From: Candidatus Chryseobacterium colombiense
Lineage (GTDB): Bacteria > Bacteroidota > Bacteroidia > Flavobacteriales > Weeksellaceae
DNA length: 64,000 nucleotides
NCBI GenBank assembly: GCA_029203185.1
Contig: CP119310.1
Span: 3,168,001 to 3,232,000, forward strand
Direction of reading: 5' to 3'
Shown here: positions 44,273-53,386 of the stretch, one piece after another
Layout of the letters: each line of letters starts with the position of its first letter
Numbering within the stretch: the stretch's first letter is position 1
Notes under the pieces: model-generated
Told to the model about the DNA's origin: nothing
Seen by the model: the letters and a program-made list of their open reading frames with translations, nothing else
Database searches by the model: none
Translations under genes and position numbers: made by a program

Positions 44273-45157
44273 TTGGACAAAAACCTTATTCAACGAACCC
44301 TTTCCGGAATTGTATATGTAGCAGTTATTGTTTTATGCGTTACTCCTTTGGGAGCACAACTGATTAATTCGATCTCTCCGGGACTGGTGAAACAGCAATA
44401 CCTTTATTACGGGTTGATCACGTTTTTAATGCTGGTGGGAACCTGGGAATGTGTGAAAATTATGCAGTTTGGCAATGGATATGAAAAGTGGGTTGTGTTG
44501 CCTATTATAGCATTCATATTCTATCTTTTCTCTAAACGGTATTTTAACTACGGATTCTTTTTTGATTTCAGACTGAGCGAAATATTGGCGATTGTTTTAA
44601 TTTTAATCGCAGTAGTTACGTTATTTAAGTTTTCAGGCGAATTATACTATGACAGCGGAAAGCTTATCTTTACAGTGATCTATATAGCTCTCCCGTTCTC
44701 TTTTGCTTTAGGTCTTCCTAAGTTTACATCTTACGACAATACATTTTCTTTAGAAGTGCTATTCCTTTTTATTTTGATATGGAGCAGTGATACTTTTGCT
44801 TATCTAACAGGGAAATTTTTCGGAAAACATAAAATGGCTCCTAAAATCTCCCCTAAAAAAACATGGGAAGGGTATATTGGTGGAGTAGTACTAACATTGG
44901 TTTTGTCTTATTTCATAGAACAGTACCATTCTGACCTTCGAGGGAACTGGATGATTGTAGGTTTTTTAGTGGCTGCATTTGCTCCGTTAGGAGATTTGGT
45001 GGAAAGTCAGCTGAAGAGAAATTTCGGTGTAAAAGACAGTGGAAATATCATTCCGGGGCATGGTGGAGTATTAGATAGGCTGGATAGTTTTTTAATCTGC
45101 GTTCCTGTCGTATATTTGTACTTTATTTTAGCTAAATTTATTTATATAATCTCATGA
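44273..45157 (+). CDS. cdsA: Phosphatidate cytidylyltransferase, TTG start
   Basis: 294 residues, about eight membrane helices. Makes CDP-diacylglycerol from phosphatidate and CTP. Signature in the C-terminal half: SDTFAYLTGKFFGKHK and KTWEGYIGG, then LVESQLKRNFGVKDSGNIIPGHGG, shown here as LVESQLKRNFG and KDSGNIIPGHGGVLDR (CdsA signature). Start codon is TTG at 44273; no nearer ATG keeps the N-terminus. Overlaps psd by 4 bp. Confidence 0.95.
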   Translation: MDKNLIQRTLSGIVYVAVIVLCVTPLGAQLINSISPGLVKQQYLYYGLITFLMLVGTWECVKIMQFGNGYEKWVVLPIIAFIFYLFSKRYFNYGFFFDFRLSEILAIVLILIAVVTLFKFSGELYYDSGKLIFTVIYIALPFSFALGLPKFTSYDNTFSLEVLFLFILIWSSDTFAYLTGKFFGKHKMAPKISPKKTWEGYIGGVVLTLVLSYFIEQYHSDLRGNWMIVGFLVAAFAPLGDLVESQLKRNFGVKDSGNIIPGHGGVLDRLDSFLICVPVVYLYFILAKFIYIIS

Positions 45158-45807
45158 AATTACACAAAGAATCGAAAGGAACAATTACAGTAGCTACGAT
45201 ATTGTTCGTCATCCTTGGCGCATTGGCTATTTACTTCCTTAAAATTTGGTCGTTACTCATTATTCTGCCTTTGTTGGTAATATATAGTTTGGTATTTTGG
45301 TTTTTCCGGGTTCCAGATCGTAGTATTCTAGATCACAGAGAAAATGTGATTGCTCCGGTTGACGGAAAAGTTGTAATGATAAAAGAAGTGGATGAGGATG
45401 AATTTATAAAGGGAAAAGCGATTCAGGTTTCGATCTTTATGTCTCCTTTGAATGTTCATATTTGTAGATATCCTGTTTCAGGAAATGTGATTTACAAGAA
45501 ATATCATCCTGGAAAATACTTGGTGGCTTGGCATGAGAAATCTTCTACAGAAAACGAAAGGACAACAGTTGCTGTAGAAACTCCGACAAACCATAAGGTG
45601 GTTTTCAGACAAATTGCAGGATATGTGGCGAGAAGAATTGTCTTCTATTGTAATGAAGGAGATACGGCTAAAGCAGGACATGAGTTCGGATTCATCAAGT
45701 TCGGATCAAGAATGGATGTTTTCTTGCCTGTAGACACTGAGATTGTCTGTAAAATTGGTGATATTACCAAGGGAGGTCTGGATGTGATTGCAAAATTGAA
45801 AGATTAA
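45154..45807 (+). CDS. psd: Phosphatidylserine decarboxylase
   Basis: 217 residues, PSD-A type. Makes phosphatidylethanolamine. The precursor is cut at the Gly-Ser in FGSRMD (about 183-188), which becomes the pyruvoyl group. Membrane segments near 15-48 at the N-terminus. Consecutive with cdsA (ATGA overlap), so the pair runs from phosphatidate toward phosphatidylethanolamine; phosphatidylserine synthase would have to be elsewhere. Confidence 0.94.
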   Translation: MKLHKESKGTITVATILFVILGALAIYFLKIWSLLIILPLLVIYSLVFWFFRVPDRSILDHRENVIAPVDGKVVMIKEVDEDEFIKGKAIQVSIFMSPLNVHICRYPVSGNVIYKKYHPGKYLVAWHEKSSTENERTTVAVETPTNHKVVFRQIAGYVARRIVFYCNEGDTAKAGHEFGFIKFGSRMDVFLPVDTEIVCKIGDITKGGLDVIAKLKD

Positions 45808-45828
45808 GATTTATATCAAAATATTTTA

Positions 45829-45860
45829 AAAGACTGTTTCGAAAGAAGCGGTCTTTTTTT
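45829..45860 (+). terminator. Terminator of the LUD-cdsA-psd operon
   Basis: 12-bp stem AAAGACTGTTTC (45829-45840) with GAAGCGGTCTTT (45845-45856), GAAA tetraloop, two wobbles and a following T run. Confidence 0.8.
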
Positions 45861-45942
45861 GTTTAAATACTTACTGTTTTTATTAAAATATAAGTTTTAG
45901 ATTGAATGATTTGTGTTTTTAAGTTTATTTAAATGTTTAACC

Positions 45943-45973
45943 TTGTTTATTTTTATTCAAAAATGTATTTTTG
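45943..45973 (+). promoter_or_regulatory. Promoter of PNGase F-like gene
   Basis: TTG -33 core at 45943-45945, 20-bp spacer, TATTTTTG -7 box at 45966-45973; ATG at 46000. Confidence 0.6.
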
Positions 45974-45999
45974 ATGTGAAATCATAAATTTAATTTAAA

Positions 46000-47328
46000 A
46001 TGAAAAAAGTTTTACTTTCCTTAATGCTTTTTGCCTGTTTTTTAGACATGCAGGCCCAAACTACTATAAATGTGTTTTCTCAGGTTGTTTTTTACGACGG
46101 ATATGCAGCAAATGTTTCCAATCCGGTTCCTGCAAATACAATTCGACTGGCAAATTACAGATATGCAAAAAAACTAAGTGATGCTGAGTTGAATTCTTTT
46201 CAGAATAAGATTCAGATGAATGTAAATATCGGGGCACTCTGCGATAATTATGACCGAATCGGAGGTGTGCACATTGCTTTAGTTCCCAAAAATCAGGCAA
46301 CTTATACATTGAATGATACGGGAGTGAAAAGATTTGAAGTTGGAAGATATATTACCCCTTTCATGAATAAAAATATTTCTCCAACCACAGTTCCGTACAC
46401 TTATGAAGTAGATAATCTATATGCAGTTTTCAGTAATACGGCTTTAAGAAATACATATGATATTTATGTGGAGCTCGATGTTTTTGGAGTGCCTTATGCG
46501 GCAAATACTCAGGTTTCAGGTTGTTCAGGAAGAAATGATGTTTTTGAAGGAACCTTAAATTTTGTCACGTACAATGATCCTTTAGTTACCACTTCGTATA
46601 ATAATCTGCTTCCGCTCTTAGATTCCAATGAGCTGAATAACTATAATAATACGGACCAAGCAGGTCAAACGGTAAGATTGGTTAATTTTAATGTAAATCA
46701 AAGCACGGATAACGCTAAATTTTTCATTATTTCCACACCTCATGGAGCCAATACTAATGGAGAGGAATATGTAAGAAGGGAAAATCAGGTTTCGTTAGAT
46801 AATGCCCAGGTCTTAACTTTTACTCCGGGTGGAAAATCCTGTGAACCGTACCGAATGTATAACACGCAAGGAAATGGAATATACGGAACATCCGTAAAAA
46901 CTACAGCTTGGTGGACTTCTTGGAATAATTGGTGTCCCGGGGATTCCGTACCAATCAGGAGTTTTACATCACCTACACTTACAGCTGGAAATCATGTGCT
47001 AAAATATGAGGTCCCGACTGCTGTTTTTTACGGACAGGACGGAAGAATAGTTCTTTCTGTTTATATGCAAAGCAGTAATCAGCTTTTGTCTGTGAAAGAT
47101 GTTTCTACGATAGATGTATCAATTTATCCTAATCCTACTACAGATTTTGTGAATATAAGATCGGATAAAAAAGTGAAGAATATTCTTGTATATTCTTTAG
47201 ACGGAAGAAAATTAAATGAGATAAAAGATTCTAGGGTGGATATGACCCCGTATCCAACTGGCATATATTTGCTGGATATTACACTGGAGGGAGGAACTCA
47301 ATTTAAGCACAAGATCATTAAGAAATAA
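46000..47328 (+). CDS. PNGase F-like exported protein with T9SS sorting domain
   Basis: 442 residues. Signal peptide 1-20. Two jelly-roll domains (about 22-200 and 205-345) match peptide-N-glycosidase F of Elizabethkingia meningoseptica, which removes N-glycans from proteins. Candidate counterparts of its catalytic residues are visible: Asp85 in NYDRIGGVHIAL (PNGF Asp60), Glu159 in YVELDVFG (PNGF Glu118) and Glu255 in TNGEEYVRRE (PNGF Glu206). NNWCPGDSVPIRSF near 309-322 mirrors the WCPGMAVPTR segment. C-terminal T9SS domain (about 370-442) starts VSIYPNPTTDFVNI. Divergent overall, so activity is not proved. Single gene with own promoter and terminator. Confidence 0.8.
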   Translation: MKKVLLSLMLFACFLDMQAQTTINVFSQVVFYDGYAANVSNPVPANTIRLANYRYAKKLSDAELNSFQNKIQMNVNIGALCDNYDRIGGVHIALVPKNQATYTLNDTGVKRFEVGRYITPFMNKNISPTTVPYTYEVDNLYAVFSNTALRNTYDIYVELDVFGVPYAANTQVSGCSGRNDVFEGTLNFVTYNDPLVTTSYNNLLPLLDSNELNNYNNTDQAGQTVRLVNFNVNQSTDNAKFFIISTPHGANTNGEEYVRRENQVSLDNAQVLTFTPGGKSCEPYRMYNTQGNGIYGTSVKTTAWWTSWNNWCPGDSVPIRSFTSPTLTAGNHVLKYEVPTAVFYGQDGRIVLSVYMQSSNQLLSVKDVSTIDVSIYPNPTTDFVNIRSDKKVKNILVYSLDGRKLNEIKDSRVDMTPYPTGIYLLDITLEGGTQFKHKIIKK

Positions 47329-47347
47329 TATGATATTTGTGAAAGTA

Positions 47348-47380
47348 AAAAAAGAGAAGTCATTTCGGCTTCTCTTTTTT
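47348..47380. terminator. Terminator between PNGase F-like and DUF1801 genes
   Basis: 12-bp stem AAAAAAGAGAAG (47348-47359) with CTTCTCTTTTTT (47369-47380), 9-nt loop. It ends both converging genes. Confidence 0.8.
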
Positions 47381-47727
47381 TATCTAATGTATTGTTTTAC
47401 TTCTTTAATCAGTCCTAAAATAAAATCTACAGGCAAATCCTCTTCCATATCAATTAAAAGGATTTTAAACTTCTTTCTGCCTTCCTGTAGAAGCAATGGA
47501 TGATCTAGTTTATCCCCATGGTAGAAACTTATATAATGTTGCTTATGTTTTTTGCTATAGTAAAGGTAGCAGAGCATTTTCTTTTTATATTTAAAAAACG
47601 ACAGACCAAAACTTAAAGTCTCAGTAATATTTTCTGTGTCGGATTCGAGGATTTTATTACGCAAAAAAAGAAGAGTACTTCTTTCAGGCTCATCAATTCT
47701 GTAGAAGTACTCTTGTATAGGATTCAT
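47380..47727 (-). CDS. DUF1801 domain protein
   Basis: 115-residue single DUF1801 domain with LRNKILESDTENITETLSFGLSFFKYKKKMLCYLYY as the family part (split as ITETLSFGLSFFKYKKKML and CYLYYSKKHKQH). Unknown role; related to the N-terminal half of the 3030 gene. Follows the ABC transporter gene by 23 bp on the same strand. Confidence 0.8.
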   Translation of the reverse strand: MNPIQEYFYRIDEPERSTLLFLRNKILESDTENITETLSFGLSFFKYKKKMLCYLYYSKKHKQHYISFYHGDKLDHPLLLQEGRKKFKILLIDMEEDLPVDFILGLIKEVKQYIR

Positions 47728-47750
47728 TTTAAAATTTAATTTAAAAAGAT

Positions 47751-49589
47751 TTAATCAAAATTCTGAAGCTCAACCAATTTATGATACACGCCTCTTTTAG
47801 CAATAAGGTCATGGTGTGTTCCCTGTTCCATAATATCCCCTTTTTCCATGACAACGATCCAATCTGCTTTCTGAATTGTTGAAAGACGGTGGGCTATCAC
47901 TAAGGATGTTCTGTTTTCCATCATTTTTTCCAACGCATCCTGAACAAATCTTTCGGATTCTGTATCCAATGCCGAAGTTGCTTCATCCAAAATCATAATC
48001 GGTGGATTCTTCAATACGGCTCTCGCGATAGAAACCCGTTGTTTTTGACCTCCGGAAAGCTTTCCGCCATCATCTCCAATATTTGAATCATATCCATCAG
48101 GAAGATTGGTAATGAATGAGTCTGCATTAGCGATTTTTGCGGCTGCAATTACCTCTTCTCTTGTCGCGTCAGGCTTACCCATCAAAATATTATTGTAAAC
48201 AGTATCGTTGAATAAAACAGACTCCTGAGTTACCATTCCTAACAGCTTGCGGTATTCTTTCAGTTTTAAATGTTTAATATTAACTCCGTCAATTAAGATT
48301 TCACCTTCGGAAACATCATAAAATCTGGCTAGAAGGTTCGCAATGGTTGTTTTTCCACTACCACTTTGTCCGACAAGCGCAACCGTTTTTCCTTTTGGAA
48401 TAATCAGTGAGAAGTTTTTAAGGATTGTATGATCTTTATCGTAATAGAAACCAATATTATTAAATTCAATAGCATTATTTAGTGTAGAAACTGAAACAGG
48501 ATTTTCTATCTCATCAATTTTTACATCGGCTTCAAGAATTTCCAACACTCTGTGTAAGGAAGCTTCTCCTTTCTGAACATTGGAAATAGATTGAGATAAA
48601 CTTTTTACTGGAGGTAAAATCTGGAAGAACATTCCTAAAAATACTAAAAAGTCTTGCGGGGCAATACTGTGCTCTACAACAATTTGTTTTCCGCCATACC
48701 AAGCAATAATTAAGAAGGTAACAGACCCAAGGAACTCACTTATTGGCGAAGCCAATTCTTTCTTTCTCCCTAATCTTATTGAACTGTTAATCCATCTTTG
48801 CATAGAACCCATAAATCGGTTGTCCATGATTTTTTCAGCACTGAAAATCTTAATTACTTTTGAAGATTTTAAGGTTTCGTCAACAATAGAAAAAATAGTT
48901 CCCATTTCGTTCTGGGCTTCATGAGAATCTTTTTTAAGGCTTTTTCCAATCAATGCAATCATTGTTCCCATTACAGGTAATACCAGAAGTGAAAAAAGTG
49001 TTAGTTCAGTGCTTAACAAAAATAGACTTATTAATGTACTGATCAACATAAATGGGGCGTTAATCAATTCCACTAAACTTCCTAAAATATTACCTTCAAC
49101 TTCCCCCACGTCATTAGACATACGAGACATCATATCTCCTTTTCTGCTTTCAGTAAAAAATGAAACAGGTAAAGCTAATACTTTACGATACATTTCTCCA
49201 CGAAGATCTTTGGTAACACCTACACGATAATTAATCAACAGGAAAGATCCTAAGTATCTGAAAAGATTTCTCAACAAAAACATAAATGCTGTGATGACGC
49301 AGAGCCATGCCAAAACATTGAGAGTGCCATAATCATCAACTAAAGATTGAATATAGTAATTAGAATACGCTTTCAGGTATGGAAATAAATCTACAAGCTC
49401 TCCGGAATATACAGGTGCAGATTCAAAATCTTCACGCTTAATAGTGCCGAAAAGCATTCCTAGAACCGGCAGAATTGTTCCTAATGAAGCGATTTGAAAT
49501 ACAGAATATAAGAGGTTAAAGAATAAACTTCCGAAAATATATTTCTGGTGTGGTTTAGCGAATTTTAGTATTTTTTTATATTCGTTCAT
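47751..49589 (-). CDS. ABC exporter, MsbA-like
   Basis: 612-residue half-transporter: six membrane helices (about 18-320) fused to one ATPase domain. Walker A GQSGSGKT near 400, signature LSGGQKQR near 506 and Walker B ILDEATSALD near 527 are all present. Probably a homodimeric lipid A or drug exporter. The MsbA assignment rests on family resemblance. Own unit with the DUF1801 gene downstream. Confidence 0.9.
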   Translation of the reverse strand: MNEYKKILKFAKPHQKYIFGSLFFNLLYSVFQIASLGTILPVLGMLFGTIKREDFESAPVYSGELVDLFPYLKAYSNYYIQSLVDDYGTLNVLAWLCVITAFMFLLRNLFRYLGSFLLINYRVGVTKDLRGEMYRKVLALPVSFFTESRKGDMMSRMSNDVGEVEGNILGSLVELINAPFMLISTLISLFLLSTELTLFSLLVLPVMGTMIALIGKSLKKDSHEAQNEMGTIFSIVDETLKSSKVIKIFSAEKIMDNRFMGSMQRWINSSIRLGRKKELASPISEFLGSVTFLIIAWYGGKQIVVEHSIAPQDFLVFLGMFFQILPPVKSLSQSISNVQKGEASLHRVLEILEADVKIDEIENPVSVSTLNNAIEFNNIGFYYDKDHTILKNFSLIIPKGKTVALVGQSGSGKTTIANLLARFYDVSEGEILIDGVNIKHLKLKEYRKLLGMVTQESVLFNDTVYNNILMGKPDATREEVIAAAKIANADSFITNLPDGYDSNIGDDGGKLSGGQKQRVSIARAVLKNPPIMILDEATSALDTESERFVQDALEKMMENRTSLVIAHRLSTIQKADWIVVMEKGDIMEQGTHHDLIAKRGVYHKLVELQNFD

Positions 49590-49640
49590 TCAATGAAAAA
49601 TTGGATAGCAAAATTACGTAATTTAAACGATAAGACGTTT

Positions 49641-50564
49641 CTAATTGAAATTTACTTTGTCGTTATATTTTGGATTGAAGTTTTTAGGACTTATTTTCTT
49701 TAAAGTCTTCCCAAAATTATTGATAATTTGAATGAGATTATCAAAATCAACAACATGTAGATCGTCGCTTTCATTATGATAATGAGAAGCTTTCGTCATA
49801 TCAACTGTTGAAAAAGAGTGGGCAATAATTTTCTTTTTCACAAAATTTACGTTGTCCGATCTGTAAAATAATTGTTCCGAAGCATAGGGGTCAGGATTGA
49901 TCTTTAAGCCATTTACAGCATTTTTATTGAAAAGCTCATCAAGATCAGAAAATTCATCACCGGTCATGAATAAAGCATTTTTTCCGAACTGGGATTCTGT
50001 TGCCACCATTTCAAAATTAAAAAGAGCCGTCATATTGTTATAGATCTTGTCTAAAGCTTTATCTTCAGAAATAGCTCTTGAACCCAACATTCCTTTTTCT
50101 TCTCCGTTAAAAGCCATAAACACCGTAGAAAATTCGGGGTTTTCATTTTTAAAATAATCGGCAATTCCTACCAATGTAGTGATTCCGCTTGCATCATCAT
50201 CCGCTCCGTTATAGATATTATCCCCACTTTTTTTGCTGGTTCCGATATGATCAAAATGCCCTGAAAAACCTAAATATTTATCTGTTTTTCCTTTCTTAAT
50301 TCCACAAACATTATAAACAGTTTTTCCTTTATAGTTAAATGGAATCAGATAAGAATTTCCGGTGCAATATTCCAGGTTGTCTTCTTTGAAGAGCTTGGCT
50401 ATATAATTGGCTGCGTTTTCATTTTCCTGGGTTCCGATTTCACGGCCTTTCATTTCATCAGATGCTAATGTTGCCAACACAGTGGTAATTCTTTCTTTTG
50501 AAACCTCTTGTGCAAAAGAAAAGAGAGAGAAAAGAGAGAAAGTAAGGTAAGTTAGTTTTTTCAT
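49641..50564 (-). CDS. M28-family zinc aminopeptidase, exported
   Basis: 307 residues, signal peptide 1-18. Zinc ligands of the M28 core are visible: GHFDHIG (about 101-107), GADDDASG (about 120-127), FNGEEKGMLGS (about 151-161) and the C-terminal THY-like ASHYHNESDD. Expected periplasmic or surface peptidase trimming peptides. Start at 50564 keeps the signal peptide. Own transcription unit. Confidence 0.9.
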   Translation of the reverse strand: MKKLTYLTFSLFSLFSFAQEVSKERITTVLATLASDEMKGREIGTQENENAANYIAKLFKEDNLEYCTGNSYLIPFNYKGKTVYNVCGIKKGKTDKYLGFSGHFDHIGTSKKSGDNIYNGADDDASGITTLVGIADYFKNENPEFSTVFMAFNGEEKGMLGSRAISEDKALDKIYNNMTALFNFEMVATESQFGKNALFMTGDEFSDLDELFNKNAVNGLKINPDPYASEQLFYRSDNVNFVKKKIIAHSFSTVDMTKASHYHNESDDLHVVDFDNLIQIINNFGKTLKKISPKNFNPKYNDKVNFN

Positions 50565-50722
50565 TGTTTTAGATTTATTAAAATAATCTGTCGCAAGTTT
50601 AATAAAAATGTTGCACCTGAATTTCCGTTTTCCACAAAATACACAGATTTACAAATGATTACGTTTTTTTAAATTATAAATTAATCTTTGAAATATTTGC
50701 AATCTGCATGAGTTTAACCCAT

Positions 50723-50750
50723 AAAAAAACAGCTCCCAATAAAGAAGCTG
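50723..50750 (-). terminator. Terminator of DUF4293 gene
   Basis: On the minus strand CAGCT and AGCTG arms (50746-50750 and 50730-50734) enclose an 11-nt loop and are followed by a seven-T run. Confidence 0.65.
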
Positions 50751-50776
50751 CTCTCACTCAAAAAATCGTTGTAAGG

Positions 50777-51166
50777 TTATCGAAGTCTGTCTACAGATTT
50801 TACGAGCCTCTCATCTTTCTTAATATAAATGTTTGCAATGAACAAACAGATAATCGCGATCAATGAAAAAATTGGCTCAATACCCTTCTCAGGAAACTGA
50901 ATTCCTCCGGATAATTTTAGTAACCAGTAAATCAATATACCAATCAACAAAGCGTTTATAATGATGCTGATCGTATTCAGCAAAATTTGTCTTTTTCTGT
51001 TTTTAAAGCTGAACACACTCAGTAGTCCAACCAAAACAAGCACGATACAGGCGATATTAAGCACGGGAAAACTATCAGAAATGATAACATCTTGCCCTGT
51101 AACGAACAGAAACACAGCAGCTAAAACTGCTAAAAAAGTCCATATAGTCTGTATTCTTTGTAGCAT
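50777..51166 (-). CDS. DUF4293 membrane protein
   Basis: 129 residues with four predicted membrane helices (about 9-28, 36-52, 63-83, 96-115). DUF4293 is an uncharacterised Bacteroidota family often adjacent to rho, as it is here, divergently transcribed. The -7 box on the minus strand is at 51185-51192. Confidence 0.85.
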   Translation of the reverse strand: MLQRIQTIWTFLAVLAAVFLFVTGQDVIISDSFPVLNIACIVLVLVGLLSVFSFKNRKRQILLNTISIIINALLIGILIYWLLKLSGGIQFPEKGIEPIFSLIAIICLFIANIYIKKDERLVKSVDRLR

Positions 51167-51184
51167 TGAATATTAAATTCTAGG

Positions 51185-51231
51185 CAAAAATAATATAAAT
51201 TTTGCACAATTCAAAAATAAGTGTAGATTTG
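51185..51231. promoter_or_regulatory. Divergent promoters of DUF4293 and rho
   Basis: Minus strand -7 TATTTTTG (51192 to 51185) for DUF4293; plus strand TAGATTTG (51224-51231) for rho. The rho message would carry an 80-nt leader before the ATG at 51312, a possible autoregulation site. Confidence 0.55.
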
Positions 51232-51311
51232 CATTATACGAATGTACTTGAAAACAACAGTCACCGGACTTACTTTTCTTACTCACAATTAATTACATTT
51301 TTACATTAAAT

Positions 51312-53132
51312 ATGTTTAACATTGAAACGTTAAGGTCAAAATCCGTAACGGACTTGACTAAAATCTTAAAAGATTTAGGCGTTAAAGTTGCAAGAAACAG
51401 CAATGAGAATGATAAAATCTTTGCTATTCTTGACTTTCAGGCTTCCAACCCTAAAGTTGCTAAAGATTATTTCAACGCCACAGAAAGCAGTACAAATACT
51501 GAAGAGCCTCCTGCAGAGAAACCTGTAAAGGCACCTGTAAAAAAAGCTGCCCCTAAAAAGGCTGCTCCAAAACCTAAAGCTGAAGCCAAACCGCAGACTG
51601 AAGAAAAGGTAGAAGAAAAAGAAATTGTTGCAGAAGAACCTGTGAAAGCAGAGGATACAAAAGCTGAAATCAGTACTGAAGAGATATCTAATGAATCTGG
51701 CCCTGCTGCAAATGCTAAGAAGAAAAGAAAAAGACTTCCTTCAGCAAACACGGGAAACTCTGAAAATCCTCAGGAAAAAGCAGAAGTTCCTCATAATACA
51801 GAATCTCCAGAAACTGCTTCAGCAGACGAAAAGCCAACTTCTCCTCAACATCAGGCTAGACCTCAAAAAGGTCAAAATCATCCGCAAAACAACGGAAATC
51901 AACATAAAAACCAAAACCAACAGCACCACAACCAACATCAAAATCAGAACAGGCAGCAACAGCAGCAGCATTCTGAAAGAAATGAAGAACATCATGAACC
52001 GAAGAAGGAATTCAGTTTTGATGGAATGGTAAGCATTGAAGGGGTATTGGAAATCTTACCAGATAATTATGGGTTTTTACGTTCATCAGATTTCAGTTAC
52101 ATCTCTTCTCCAGACGACGTGTATGTTTCTACTGCACAGATCAGAAACTTTGGACTTAAAACCGGAGATACCGTAAAAGGGATTGTAAGATTACCCAAAG
52201 AAGGGGAAAAATATTTTTCTTTATTAAGACCAACCGAAGTTAACGGACGTGATCTCGCATTTATTAAAGATCGTGTTGCTTTTGAATATTTAACGCCACT
52301 TTTCCCTGAAGAGAAATTTAATTTAGCAGGAAGTGGATCTACGATTTCTACAAGAATTGTTGACCTGTTTGCGCCTATCGGAAAAGGACAGAGAGCAATG
52401 ATCGTTGCCCAGCCAAAAACGGGTAAAACGATGCTGTTAAAAGACATCGCCAATTCCATTGCTTCCAATCATCCTGAAGTGTATATGATGGTTCTTCTGA
52501 TTGACGAACGTCCGGAAGAAGTTACCGATATGGAAAGAAGTGTAAATGCAGAAGTAATTGCTTCTACATTTGATGAAGCGGCAGACAAACACGTGAAAGT
52601 GGCCAATCTAGTGCTTGCTAAAGCACAAAGAATGGTAGAATGCGGTCACGATGTTGTTATTTTGTTAGATTCAATTACAAGATTGGCAAGAGCTTATAAT
52701 ACCGTTACACCTGCTTCAGGTAAGGTATTGTCGGGAGGGGTTGATGCAAATGCACTTCACAAGCCAAAAAGATTCTTTGGGGCTGCAAGAAAGATTGAAG
52801 GAGGAGGTTCTTTAACGATTATTGCAACGGCTCTTATCGATACCGGGTCTAAAATGGATGAAGTTATCTTTGAGGAATTTAAAGGAACAGGAAATATGGA
52901 ACTGCAACTGGATAGAAAAATCGCCAACAGAAGAATTTATCCTGCCATAGATTTGGTTGCATCCAGTACCCGTCGAGACGATCTTCTTTTAGATGAAGTG
53001 ACTTCTCAGAGAATGTGGATTTTAAGAAAATATCTTTCTGAAATGAATCCGATAGAAGCTATGGAATTTGTGGATAGAAATATCAAAGGAACTCTAAACA
53101 ATGAGGAATTCCTTATGTCTATGAATAAGTAA
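51312..53132 (+). CDS. rho: Transcription termination factor Rho with N/Q/H-rich insert
   Basis: 606 residues, about 190 longer than Escherichia coli Rho. Domains: SAP-like N-terminus (1-55), Lys/Glu/Ala-rich linker (56-187), an Asn/Gln/His-rich tract (188-228), cold-shock RNA-binding domain (about 233-312), then the ATPase with Walker A QPKTGKT (near 362) and the Q/R loops. Rho unwinds transcripts and ends transcription. The insert resembles the disordered segment reported for Rho in Bacteroides, which drives phase separation, but this tract is its own sequence. Own promoter and strong terminator. Confidence 0.96.
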   Translation: MFNIETLRSKSVTDLTKILKDLGVKVARNSNENDKIFAILDFQASNPKVAKDYFNATESSTNTEEPPAEKPVKAPVKKAAPKKAAPKPKAEAKPQTEEKVEEKEIVAEEPVKAEDTKAEISTEEISNESGPAANAKKKRKRLPSANTGNSENPQEKAEVPHNTESPETASADEKPTSPQHQARPQKGQNHPQNNGNQHKNQNQQHHNQHQNQNRQQQQQHSERNEEHHEPKKEFSFDGMVSIEGVLEILPDNYGFLRSSDFSYISSPDDVYVSTAQIRNFGLKTGDTVKGIVRLPKEGEKYFSLLRPTEVNGRDLAFIKDRVAFEYLTPLFPEEKFNLAGSGSTISTRIVDLFAPIGKGQRAMIVAQPKTGKTMLLKDIANSIASNHPEVYMMVLLIDERPEEVTDMERSVNAEVIASTFDEAADKHVKVANLVLAKAQRMVECGHDVVILLDSITRLARAYNTVTPASGKVLSGGVDANALHKPKRFFGAARKIEGGGSLTIIATALIDTGSKMDEVIFEEFKGTGNMELQLDRKIANRRIYPAIDLVASSTRRDDLLLDEVTSQRMWILRKYLSEMNPIEAMEFVDRNIKGTLNNEEFLMSMNK

Positions 53133-53152
53133 ATTAATTTAATATTGTTAAG

Positions 53153-53186
53153 AAAAAGCACAAACTTTATGAGTTTGTGCTTTTTT
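53153..53186 (+). terminator. Terminator of rho
   Basis: 14-bp perfect stem (53153-53166 with 53172-53185), 5-nt loop, six T's. Confidence 0.85.
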
Positions 53187-53353
53187 ATTGATTATGATAT
53201 GAAGGAAAGGACAGTAGTTTTATAATTCTTTAACTTAATCTTTCTTTTTAAATTCGATTTTAGGATAAAATTTAATTCATTCTAAATCAATATATCAATG
53301 TTAAAGATTTATTAAAGTAATCTCCATTTTTTGAATATAGGTCAAATTATGGT

Positions 53354-53361
53354 TAAATTTG
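53354..53361 (+). promoter_or_regulatory. -7 element of sod
   Basis: TAAATTTG matches TAnnTTTG; ATG at 53387. The 254-bp gap from rho otherwise shows only AT-rich sequence. Confidence 0.5.
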
Positions 53362-53386
53362 GATTAATAACATTAAAAATAAAATT

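Noticed and set aside
51467..51751. Antisense reading frame of 94 codons within rho
   Set aside because: It mirrors the Lys/Glu/Ala-rich linker codons of rho and has no promoter or homology of its own.
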